64,000 nucleotides of DNA from Certhia americana (taxonomy: Eukaryota; Chordata; Aves; Passeriformes; Certhiidae): positions 26,967,660 to 27,031,659 of the forward strand of contig CM031879.1 of the NCBI GenBank assembly GCA_018697195.1. The letters are read 5' to 3'. The notes under the pieces are model-generated. The model had not been told where the DNA came from. It worked only from the letters and a program-made list of their open reading frames with translations, and made no database searches. Positions 1 to 12,200 of the stretch are shown one piece after another. A program made the translations under genes and the position numbers. Each line of letters starts with the position of its first letter. The stretch's first letter is position 1.

Positions 1-37
1 TTAATTTCCAATCACAGTGCATCCAGGTTTTAACAAT

Positions 38-163
38 GAAAATTAACTATTCAGTTAATTAACTATTTCAGTTAATTAGTTAAAAATATAAAGTTATTAA
101 TAATATTAATATTATTCAGTTAATTAGTTAAAAAAAAGTTAAAATTAACTATTTCAGTTAAAA
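38..163. repeat. AT-rich degenerate repeat with palindrome
   Basis: The unit cagttaatt(a) recurs at about 52, 69 and 117, with a shortened form at 155, mixed with aactatttcagtta. An 18-bp perfect palindrome, aataatattaatattatt, lies at 99-116. Confidence 0.75.
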
Positions 164-2152
164 GATTTCCACCTAGGACTAAACCACCTCCTTTTTAAAC
201 ATGACTGCAAACACCAAAGCAGAGAATCTGCAGAGCAATCCTGAAGCCACCATCCTCAGATGTCACTCAAGCCACCAACTCAGTCGATACACAGTTAACT
301 TGCCTTTGGGCAAAGCCTACACTGAACACTATGGAAGATTCTTTACTACCAGGACCTTTCTGATGGTGGCAAACTATTTCTGAAGACAGTTACCTGAGAA
401 TAACCAACTTCTGACTGCATTAAGAATGATCAACAAGTAGCTGCTGAACTGTTCTGTTCTTCAGGCTGAAGAGAACTCTTGAAATTCTGCAGTTATTTGC
501 TGTATGATTACTCTGGATCTTGAAAGAACAGTTCCTTCTTTGATATAAGAACAGTGAGCTTAGTATAACAGTAAGGTTATTAATTCTTTGGAGGTTTTGT
601 TGTTGCTACTATTGTTACTTTCACTGCAGTAAGTCAAGTGATATGATAAACCAAAAATCTGAAAATTGGATATCTAACTTAGAAGATAAGCAGAACCTGA
701 AAGGACCCTGACAACACAGGAGAATGATGTAAAAACGTCTTCATCATTTCCTTCATCTGCAGACCAGACTGCCCACAAAGTACTTCTGGTTTTGGAGGCC
801 TCCAGATTTTTCAAACTTTCTGGGTACCCAAAACAATTCAGTGGTAAAATGCCTCCTGATGCCTTGACTAAGAGGAAGACTATGTATTTCCTAACAGATA
901 CATGGTTAAAACTGGTTATTTATGCATGGGCCTCATGTTTTTGTAAAGCATTTTGCTGGACTGAAAGTAGCTCAAGTTGTTAATATCATCTGCTTAGAAG
1001 TTTACATGCTAATCTCTTAGATATTGCATGGTATTTTCAAGACGGATTAAACAGAGCTATTCAGAGAGTATTCAGAAATTATAAGCTTCAATGTCAAATG
1101 AGAAATTATTTATTAAAGAGAAAAAGATGGACATTAATATGATTTCTGTATTGCATAACTAACTGGCTGAAGGAGAGATGATCCTGTTTGTAATGGAAAA
1201 ATTAAATCCTGGGCTGAAGGGGATTTTATGCATGAACAAGGTATTGGGAAAAAAATAAAAGGTGCACTGTTAAAATTTGCTGAGGCATTCTATGCAGAAA
1301 AGATCCAGAGTGGTGTGTCATATAGGTGCTGTGTAACCTTGAAGACTTAAGTAATAGAGAGAATTTAACAAAAGACATGAAAGGTCATGCCTGTAAAGAT
1401 ATTCTATTACAGAAGTTTCTTTTAAGAGCTGGGATCACACTGATTAGAAATAAGAGAAAAGAGATGAACTTGGATATGCTGAGTGCATGGTGATTGTGAA
1501 GTGCCAGCATATATATGGGGCAATAAAAAGACCCCTGAGGAATCTGAGGATATACCAATATTTCTAGCAGGGTCAAGCTCCAGTAAGGAAAATTCATCCT
1601 GGTGGACTTAACCAGTGCCAGACCTTTATTCCACAGGCACAAGGCAGACCCAGGATTAAATGGATATGTACTTACCTGAACAAACTTCACACAGAAATTA
1701 AAAGGCTTCTAACTGGGAGAGGAGTGGATTTCTGATATCACCTCTGTGTGAAATAAGAGGAAATAATAAACACTTCTGTTATTTTTAGGATGCAATGATC
1801 AGGACTCCAGCAGGATTATTCAGAGCTCTGTAAGGTCAGTGTTAAAAGTGGATTAGGCTCAATACCAAATGTTTGTCTGTATTCTCTACCCCTTGGTCTA
1901 TACATCACCATACATGCCTACAATTGATGCCTTCTGCTGCCTTGAGTCCTGTTGCACATGGAAAACTCTGCAGAAGTGATCCTATCCTCAAATTCAAGGC
2001 TGAGATAGTTTCATCAGGTCCATTTTCCACAATATCTGTGTATATAGGAGACAGGAGGACACTGTGAAAAAGAATCATCAGAGCTACACAAGAAATTAAC
2101 ATTGGTAGGACTGGATCAGGAGCATGGGACTCAGTTGATGCATATCCTCTGA
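164..2152. other. Non-coding spacer
   Basis: Stops occur in all frames at short spacing, and the ORFs (up to 101 codons) show no family motif. No repeat family was recognised. Confidence 0.7.
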
Positions 2153-2286
2153 TACTGGCTCAGCTGGTCAGAGCATGTTAATGACACCAAGGCTGTGGAT
2201 TTGATCCCTGTATGGGCCATTCACTTAAGAGTTGGACTTGATGATTCTTGTGGGTCCCTTCCAGCTCAGAATATTCTGTGATCTCT
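2153..2286 (+). mobile_element. tRNA-Ile-derived SINE with CR1-like tail (TguSINE1-like)
   Basis: The head reads like a decayed tRNA-Ile (AAT). It has an A-box-like tggctcagctgg (2156-2167), gagcatg, ttaatgacaccaagg covering the anticodon region, a B-box-like ggatttgatccc (2197-2208), and tgtatgggcca as the acceptor-stem 3' strand. About 3 bp are missing in the anticodon stem relative to the tRNA. The tail (gagttggacttgatgatt, gggtcccttccagctcag, attctgtgat) is the CR1 3' end, which lets CR1 enzymes mobilise the element. This architecture is that of the songbird TguSINE1 family. No clear target-site duplication was seen, as expected for CR1-type retroposition. Confidence 0.82.
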
Positions 2287-3992
2287 ATTAGTGTTTAGCA
2301 CAGATCAGTAACATATCCATGAAGCATATCTCCTGATTGCACCAATTTAGAAGTGTTTGACTGTGTGCAGAGCTATGAACAAGCATGAACTGGATTCATT
2401 TCAGATAGAACTAAGCCAGAGGATAAAATATAGAAGTACATGGATCCTCTCCCATCATAACCACTGTAGAGTCCTTGAGACCAGAAGAACCTGGTACAAC
2501 TAATCTGCAGCAAATCTCCAAACTGTGAAGAATGAGGCTGTGCTGCTGGATCCACAGCACCAACTGAGCTGCTTTACAGATTTTTTCCTGTTGCACCACA
2601 GTACTGCATATGCAGATGAACCTGCTTACTCTTATCAGATAGAAATTACCATGTCCTCATAATACAAAATCTATGTAAAACTGATTTTTTTTAGGCCTTT
2701 CTTAGCAGTTCTTTACTATGCCTACTACAAATATCCTGCAAAGAGTTATCAAAGTACTTGCTATCAAGTCTATTGAAAATTGTTCTTTTTCATTTTATTT
2801 TGTGGGAAGAGTTTAGATAAGAAAGCCTGATGGAGCATGCAAATAGGGATTCCATGGGAACAGACTTTTCTCAAATGCATTTCAAGACCCTCCTCTGGAA
2901 ACCTCAATATGTAAATTTCAGATCAGTTTTCACTATTTCCAGAGTTGGTGTTCACAGATCTGATGTTTAGATCTACACCTGTTCTTATCAGACAGTGTTG
3001 TCTGATTTCTGCTGTTTCCTATTTCTGCTTCTAACCAGCCTCCTTTTGGAACTGAAAAGGCAAGAACATAACAACAGCAACAAATCTATTTTATACACAG
3101 TTGGCTTTGGAAATTCAGAGGTATTCTTCCCCATATCAGACAGTTTCTGACTGCAGGCTCTGATCTTCCAGTTGATAGGATCTAAAATTAAGGTGAATTC
3201 CATAATGCTCAAAATGAACAAATATATTTACCCTTGGTCATTTGTTATTTTTGCCTGGTGCTGTAGAATCACCAGGAGATGACTGCACAGTATGCATTGC
3301 TGAATTATGCAGATAACTCATGAATTTAGGGTAGGGGTTGCCTTAAGCAAACACTATCTTGCTATTGTGAATTTAATATTACAACTATTTTAGCACTTTT
3401 CTGTCTTTCATCTGCTTACTTTAAAAGCAGCAGTATTTGTTTGCACTGACATTGTAATACCCTCATAATCTTAAACCATAATGCCAATAAACCACCACTG
3501 ACACTGTAATGATTCACATTACCATATCATTATAGATGTAAAAGTCAGCCCCACATACGTTCTACAACATCAATATTGGTGAGGCAGCCATTAAGATGTC
3601 AGTGGTAGAGCAGAGAATCACCATTACAAGCTTAGTCAAGATAGTAAAACACTGCTAAAGGTAGCTACAGGGCCATGCTCAGCAGCTGTTTTCAAATATA
3701 AACCTCACAGCAGTTTAAAAACAAATTTTAAATTAGTCAATTGCTTGAATCCACATTAAGAACTGATGTTTATGTCAGCAAAAAGAAAAAAAGTCCTATA
3801 TAAGACTGTCAGAGTTTGGGGATTTCTTTAATGTCTATTGTGAAGAGGTGAATTTAAAAAAAATTATTTCAGTATATTTTAAATGAATGAAAAATTGAGG
3901 GACAAGAATTTTGCTCACTTCAACGGTAAACGTCTTGCCCTTTGTTGACAGCAATGGAAAAAGCTGTGCTTAAAATGAGAACGTAACCTTGT

Positions 3993-4060
3993 ATGATAAC
4001 TTGTATATAATAATTAATAATTGTAATAATTTATAATAATTAATGATAACTTGTATATAA
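3993..4060. repeat. 18-bp direct repeat around AT-rich spacer
   Basis: atgataacttgtatataa occurs at 3993-4010 and again at 4043-4060. The spacer is built from taattaataa-like units. Confidence 0.8.
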
Positions 4061-6244
4061 GTTACTCTAGCTGAATCCAGGGGTGAAATATTTACACATA
4101 GGGATTTGTATTATAAAGCATACACAATATATTCAGGCCTTTTGTGGCCATTAGTGTAATTCAAAGTCATATCAAATTAATCTTTTGCATTAGTTTTTTT
4201 AAAGCAATATAATACCAAGCAGACTAATGATAAGTAATTAATAAAGATTCGGGGAAAAAGAAGAAGTTACTTTCATTTGTAAAGCATAGAGGATGGAGAT
4301 TGGCAGGCTCACATGGGAGTAAGGAAATAGAAAACACACAGCATAAGAGCATTTGCTTCAACAGCAGCTTACATTTATGGATATTGCCTTCATGAATGGA
4401 TTTATATTATGTTATACAAACATAATCATATTTCTATATTTCTTTATATCTTGTGCATAAAAATCAGAGGTGACTATAGCCCACACACACAACACCTGGC
4501 TAAGTAAACCCAACACACTCCTTTAGTCAGAGATCCCATTTAGACACAAAGGGCTTCAGACACTGCACTGTGAAGGGCAATTAACCACTGATGGTCAAAC
4601 AGATCCAAATACAGAGTCAAACTCTTCCATGCTATCCTTCCAAAAGACAAAATGTTTAAACACTTTTCACAAGTGTTTTCCAAATTATGGAAGACTTAAC
4701 AGCATGAAGTCCAGGTTTCTGCAGATACCAGGCATATAAACTGTATTTATAAATTGTATTATCTGATGGATGACCTTAGGAAAGTCAGCCTTTCATTTAA
4801 GAATTCATAAAATTTGAGACAATTCAAAAATATGAAGAAGGGGTTTTACATCTTTGATAGGTGGAATATGTGTACTTTGGAAAGAGACTCCTTTCCAATG
4901 TATTATTAATTTTTATGTATGAATGGAATAAACTAACTGGTATCTCTTAGAAAGTTCTTTATATCTATATTTATATCTAGGCAGGACATTATATCTATAC
5001 TTCATTAGATGACTGAATACTCTAAAAACATACCCACAGAGTTTTAACTTGATCAATTGTGATAATGTCCTAAAGTAGCAGGTAAAAAAATTTAGTACCT
5101 TTCAGGAGACATTTTGATGAAGCAGTGCTAGATTTTGGGGGAGGTGCTTATGAGCCATTCCTACCCTGCAAACTCTGGAGCAGCACAGTATCTTCCTGTT
5201 TGTGAAGTCTGAGGATGATGGTTGCTATAGGTCAGCAGTGGGTTTAGTTGATATGAGATAACTGAAATGGATGTTGGAAGAAAAATCAGTGTAGTTGAGT
5301 AAGGCTATAGCAGCAATATGTTCAGAGCACCAAGTTCATCTGTACTTCTGCTAGTGGCACTCATCCTGTAATGACAAAGGGCCCCCTTCCCTCCCCAGAT
5401 GTCTTCATAGCTATTTTTTTAACTAGGCAGGATTTTATCAGCTTTTCCACTCTTTAAACATTGTCAGTTAGTGCTAGCCAGACTTCACAGTTAATTGTAT
5501 TCTAATCTATCCAATTAATCCCCTATTCCCTCAAAGACTTACACATGTGGTTAATTTAAAGTTTCACGCAAGTGTGAAACTCTTCTGTGCCTGAGCCTGC
5601 CTGCTTCTAATGAGTGCAAAACCAAATGCTTTTCTTTCTGAAATCCCTCCTCAAGAGCCACAGCTTTCTCCTGGCCTTTCATCATTAATCTCAGCTCTAG
5701 TGTTATGCACTATCTCACCCATGCCTGATCATTAAACCTAATTAAACAAAGTGAAAAACAAATCCAAAATAAAAGCCAAAAGGAATCAAATTACCTGATG
5801 GTCATGCTTTGTAAATAATGAGTATTTCATGAAACAAATTCCCTTTCTTTTGCTTTCTGTTGTTTCCTTTCCTCTTTCAGCCCCATGGTGACCCTCCTTA
5901 ACCAATGTCATTCATTGTGCTGTCTGTTTTGCAAGCATCCTAGAGCAGGGATCTTGTGATCTCTACAGTCTCAACAGCACCATGCACCTCAGAGGAGTGT
6001 GTAAATATTAATGAAACACACATTCACATTCAATGAAATCAAAAGCCCTAATTTTATGTATCAATAACACTCTCTCACTGGGTATGAAACAGTAGTGATC
6101 CATGGTCACAAAATTTAATCCTTTTGAAAAGTGGTTTCAAATGGAACTTTCATGAACAGTATGAAAAATACAAGCAAATAAAGAAAGATACAGATATCTA
6201 GTAAAGCACTGCTATATGAGCACTGTTTATTGACTTTCATCCAC

Positions 6245-6264
6245 AAAAAAAAAAAAAAAAAAAA
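6245..6264 (+). repeat. Poly(A) tract, 20 A
   Basis: Uninterrupted run of 20 A. No retrocopy is recognisable upstream of it. Confidence 0.95.
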
Positions 6265-9200
6265 TTATGTCAACTGCTGGCCCTCAGCCTGCTCACAATG
6301 ATATTAAACTCTGTTTGTAAAAGTTTTCCTAAATGACCTTTCCAAACTTTTGGATAGTCTATAATTTCTCCCCTTCTCTGCCATTCCCCTAGTGGTGTTA
6401 AAGCATTACAAAAGTGTTAATTAAAAAAAAAATGTAGAAATTAGAAAACAAGAGATTTACGATACTTCTGTGCAGCCTCAGTTTATCTTTCCTGCCCTGT
6501 GTCTCATGCTGCAAGCTTCAATTACAAGACCTTCCTCTATGAATTTTTCCAACTCCTGGAATCCAAGAGGAGGAGTTTCACAGATAAATCAAACAGTGAG
6601 TGCAGACAAGGTGTTGAAGGTAATGGTAAGGATCATACCTGCATTACAGGATGTCTAACACGACCAGACTAACAAATGAACTACAACCCTTTCAGGCAAA
6701 AAGTATATTCTTTCTTGCCTTGATTCACTATTATCCTCTGCACTGCATGGACTCAGGGCCTTCTGGGAATAAAACCTGCCTCTGACTGTGTCATTGTTAG
6801 CCTAAGCTGTTAGCAAATTTTCAAGGGTTTGGTGGATTTTTTCTCTTAGGAGCAGAAGAAATTAAAAAAGGAAACAGATATTTGTCTGTCTAAGTCTCTC
6901 TAATAGGAAAAAACCCAAGACTTTTGTCCTATTTTGTCCCATGCATGATCAAATATATATTCCAGCCTGCTTTCCACACTACAATGTGTTCCCTAAATAT
7001 CACTGTTAATTTTATACCAGAGTCATGTAGTGTTTTACTGGCTGACTCTAACTTGCTTTTTTTTTTTCTTGTGTGGACATTTCTTAAGCTAGACCTAGTG
7101 GGGCCCATCCATTCCTATTCTTGATGCAGCCCTGTCCCTGCCACTGAGCAGGTACAACTCTGACTGCAGCCCACAGGAGCTGGAAGAACATGACATCTCC
7201 ACAGCAGTTCTATGCAGGACTGTCTAGCTGTTCCCAAAGTTACTTAGACAGGTACAAGGGAGCCCAGGCAGAAAAAGCAGAACATAAGAGAAAAGGAGAA
7301 ATTCCCAATGCTCATGTGCTCAGGCTGGTGAAGTGTGTGATGGGAATTTTTTGTGAAATTTTGTGCTCCCACTCTACTTTATGCTAAAGTTGAATGAAAC
7401 AGATCTTTCATACTGACCACCAAGTTAGATAAATGTGAAACAGAGCCGCTATGCTCTGCTGTGTCCAGGCAGCAGATGCTACAAGAGGTTTCACTTGTTT
7501 CTCAAGCTTACAAAGACAATCGTAGTGCACCTGCAAAGCAGCACACAAGAGAAAGTTAGAAAGCTTTACACAACATTATTGCCATTTTTTTATGGTTTAG
7601 AACATGTAGCACATAGTCTCCTTTTCTTAATTTTAGCTTTGCAGGGAGTGATCTGTCCTGTTCTTATTTTGCATTGTATTGTTCTCTCAAACCTTCATTA
7701 CACACACTCAACATCCACAAATTTCTGCTACAAAAATTTCTGTTGAGAATGCTGGGCACAATAACTAAAAAACACTGGAGTAAACACTATTTCTAGGTAT
7801 AAAGCGCACATATTTTTTTCACCTATCTCTCATAAATCCCTTCCCCTGAAATGGTAGACCGTAAAACAGAAAATGCTCTTGAAAGTGTGGTACCATGTAT
7901 CAGATTGTTGGCTGTATTTGGCTACTTTTGGGAAATTTTAGCTGGGTATTTGAGAAAGGAAAGAGATTGTTGCATTTGCTGGACTTCCAGATATGTGGCA
8001 ACTTATGGGAATACCTACACAGTAGCTTTATCTGACTAGCCAGAAAACTGGCAGCCCCAGGGTCTACCAAATTAATGGCATGTGTGGTACACAGATGGTT
8101 CATGTCCATACAGTAAGTCTGATGTGAACTGAAAAATGTCAGAGTAACGATGCACAGATTTAGTCCATGAAATCCCTCAGACACACAGCAGCTACATTTG
8201 AGATCCTCTGGCTCTCAAGTCTGCCAGATTTGAGGGTAGCATTGAGCTCTGGGGTACAACAGAACTGTCTCCTCAATTTATTCCACGAAGAATTTGATTA
8301 ATTTTTCTAATTAATTTTTCTGAAGTGATGAGTGAGTATTGCCTTTGCATCACTTGGTTTAGCCTGGGTTTTTTCACTTATTAAAGGTCGTTATCTTATG
8401 AGTTTTCTGGTTTTTTTCTCTTCCTGCTCTCTCCCCTGCCCTTTTGGGAAAGGAGGGTGGGTGAGCTGTTGTGAGAGAGCTTTGCTGCTGGCCAGGGTCA
8501 GCTCACAGCCTGTATGTGTGTGTTGAGTGGAACACAGCTTGTGTCAAGAGTCCTACCTCTCACATTTCAGGTGGATGTGAAATGTGCAGTTAACAGCTCA
8601 GGCTTGTATTTGCTTTCTCAGCTAGATTGCCTCCTTCTTCCCCCAGCAGTCCTTGTGTTTACTGAAGCACACACTTGACTGGTGAGTTTGGTGTCTGTGT
8701 GTTCATTGTCCTGTAATGTTCAGAGCAGGGCCTTGGGCTCCATCTGTTTCCAGGCCATGCTTCTCTAAACCCTCACAAGCATATCATTGTCCTGCTAACC
8801 ACATGCCTTAGCTTACACTTATTCCTAGCTTACACCGTCCTCCTTGTCCTTCAGGATCTCATGTGCATGTCCTGTTTGTCCAGGTACTTCATCCCAGGAC
8901 CTGCTCCTCATGAGGGACCTGATTTCCATCATCCTACTCCATAGTCCTCCTCCTCCCCAGAGCCAAGCATCAGCACTGGGAGCAGAGAGGCAATGCTCCT
9001 AATCCCCTTCCCATGCTCAGGAACACAATGAAAAGCACATGATAAATTAGTTTCCTAATTTAGTGGGTTCGTGACCTGCCAGCCATTACGATTTTATCAC
9101 TGGTTTAAAAGTGTTAGTTCTTCATGCTGTTGCTGGAAAGTAAATTCTTTATCTCTGTAGGATAAGCAAGTTTATAGTGCTCTTAAGTGAGGAGGGCATT

Positions 9201-12200
9201 CTCAGCAGGCAGCTATGTGAGCCTGAACAGTTCCAGTGGCAGAAGTTGACTGTCTCTAAGACATGTATTTATTTACTTTTAAAGTTCCTGGGATCTTTAA
9301 GCTCACCTGATTTTCTCTGTGATCTGAATCACGAAATAAGGTTTTATTCAAAATTGTCCAGGATCAATCCACATGTAGTTTACTAAGAGGTTTGTACTGA
9401 AACTTTTTGTTTAGTAGCACTAAACATACCATCCCTTTTTGGAATGAAAATGAACCTCTATGAAGGCAGCAGGAGTTTTGTCATTGATTTCAACAGTATA
9501 GCCTTCTGTCTTTTTATATAAAAGGAGCACTTACTGCAGAAAGGAACTGAGATGCTGAGGCTTGGTTGGATCCTGACTGATCTCCAAATCCCTTGTGCAA
9601 TCACCCTGGCAGTGGAGTTCTACTTCAAGTCCAGGAACGAGGATGAATTCCACTCACCTCCAAAAGAGAACAAGGATAAAGCAAATGCTTGGAGGATTTA
9701 AAGTCTTTAGGGACCAGAAGAGTTCATTTTTCTTATTTCCCTTAGCTGCTATTGTTAGGTTTCCTTCACTGTGAAGCTGATCCTATTGCCACTGAATGTC
9801 ACTAGCAAAACTGGAAGTGACTTGTTAGCTAGAATACACTGGAAGGTTATTGTTGTTATCATTACATGATATTGAAATAAATTTTGAAGAACTTTTTGAA
9901 AAAGATGTGTTCCCTCTGGACTGTCACCTAGTCTGAAGAAGTTCCAGCTTTCAGCAAATAACACAGATTGACAGCTTCAGAAGTGTCTTACTAGCTCCCA
10001 TTTCAAGGGATGTCATTTTTGCCTTCACTGTGCCTGTTAATATGCCCTGACTTCAATGGGCTTTGCACATACCCTTGTGGTGATAAAAGCAGTCCTACCA
10101 CCAATAAAACACCACAGAGAGAGCTTAGTGACAGCATGGAGGAGAAGTTCACTGTTACTAATTAAACCCACATTTTCTTTGTTGGGGTCTTGCTGTCTCA
10201 CCAAGTACATCATAGGACTGTCTGGAGAAAGAAATCACAAAGAAAAATATTTAATTGGAATTTGCCAAAAGTTCCCCCAGCATACAATTTTTCATATAAT
10301 TGCTCAAAACCAAGAAATAACTGAAGGTTTGAAGGGCATGTGTTCTTGGACAATAGTGCTAGTGCATTGCATGCTGGCAGTAACTGTGCAAGGGCAACTG
10401 TTTTTCACTTTCCCTGCCCCACATCAGTTCAGCATACATGAAGAGAAAGATTTTTGAAGAACATTTTTTAAGTTACTGCTGCTCAGAGTCTCCAGAGTAG
10501 GAAATTAGCATTGCAAATAAAGATCACGCTGCTGGAGATACTTTCCATCATGTCTTCCAGCATGATGTTCCGCCACCCTACACACACATTGTTCATCTCC
10601 TCTATTTTGCTAATTTGCCCGCCTGAGAGTCACAAATATTCAATTACATTCTTTGAAACATGCATATTCACAGATTTCTTCATTTCTTCTTGCTGGACAA
10701 TGAAGTTCTTTTCCTAGGCTAAGTACTCACACACTTTATCTTTGGGTCAATGACTGTACCTGTGACAGAGATCAGGAGTCTTATTACTCAACCTTCTAAG
10801 TCTAGCATTGCGCCAAAAGGACAGTCAGCAATCTTTTTGACAGCAGATTAAGAGGTAAAGAGCTTAAGAGAGTCTCAGAACATAACTTTCAGTGCCCTGT
10901 TAGACTGCTTTGCAACAGGACTCAGTGTATGTTTTCAATTATTTTTTTTTAAAAATTCAATACACACAGAGGGGTCTGTTTGCCCTTCTCTTACACAAAC
11001 ACATTTACCTTCTGCTGATGGGAGTAGCAGAGGCATGAACAACATCTGGGTCATAGGCACTAGGAATCTTCAGGGTCCTCAGCACTCCCTGCTGTGTTGC
11101 TCATCATTCTAGCACACGACCAACAAAAACTCAGAGAGTATTTCCACTTCATTCTGCGCTTTTGCTTCAGAAGAGTAATGAACCTTCTTTCAGTCAAAGC
11201 TAAATATTTTACTGTGGATGCAAATTTTTCACTAATGAATGAATAGCAGACATACATTTTTCATTTGATAAAGACATGCACTTAATGTCGTCATTTAAAA
11301 AATGTATATTCATATAGCCATTTAAAAATAGCCAGCACCATTGTCATAATTATCTTTTCATATGTTCAGCAGTGCCAGCAATTAACTACGAATGTAAATG
11401 TAATCAAGCACACTACCACACTTTTAACAAGTCAGGCAGTTTCTATAACGCTGCTGTGCTGGTAATGGTCTGTACTTTGCTCTTAAGGAAGCTTAAGGGG
11501 AGTCTTTTCCCAGCTAACAAGTGTGTTGGTTTACTAGCACACTGCATTGTCCTGAATCTGCTGAAACTCGTGGGGAAGGCTTGCTCAAAAAAAAGCACCC
11601 AACTCCAGCTATGGGAAGAAAAATGAGTATTTGTGTGTGTCCCCTCTCACAGATGTAGGGAGGAGAGGAATGTCTGAAAGTAGTGTGCATGGATTGACTT
11701 CTTTGGGGAGGTACTAAGGAAGTTCTTGCACACTTCTGTTAACACAAATGCTCTGTATGTGACATCATACAATGTAATTGCAACCTTTTTTCTATATATC
11801 CCCTTCCCAATCTCCTTGGTTCAGACTCTACCTGACAGAAGAGAGAGGCTTTTGCTAATGATCTATATGTTTAAGAAAAAAAACCCAAACAGTGTTCACA
11901 GTAGGAAACAGGACATGTGATGGAAACACAATTTATTATGAGTGGATTATTTCACTTTGGTCTTGCCCCAGCTCCCAGCTCTCATCTCTCTCACAGTGCT
12001 TCTTGCTTCTCTCAGATTCTCACCTGCTTGGAGGAGACCACAGGTCTTCTCAAAATCCCTAAGACTGAATATTGACAAAAAGATATTAGAAATATAAATG
12101 ATGAATTGCAATTGGTATCATAGATATAATATTGTTTCCTTAGTACGTGTTGGAAAAATGGAAGTATTTTCTATCAAAATCTATTCAGTGGTCTCACAAA

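Noticed and set aside
2153..2226. Functional tRNA-Ile gene
   Set aside because: The anticodon stem has a deletion, the B box is altered (gatttgatcc), and a CR1-type tail follows directly. It is a SINE head.
10056..10457. 133-codon ORF on the plus strand
   Set aside because: No domain, no splice context and ordinary AT-rich flanks. The length is expected by chance in 64 kb.
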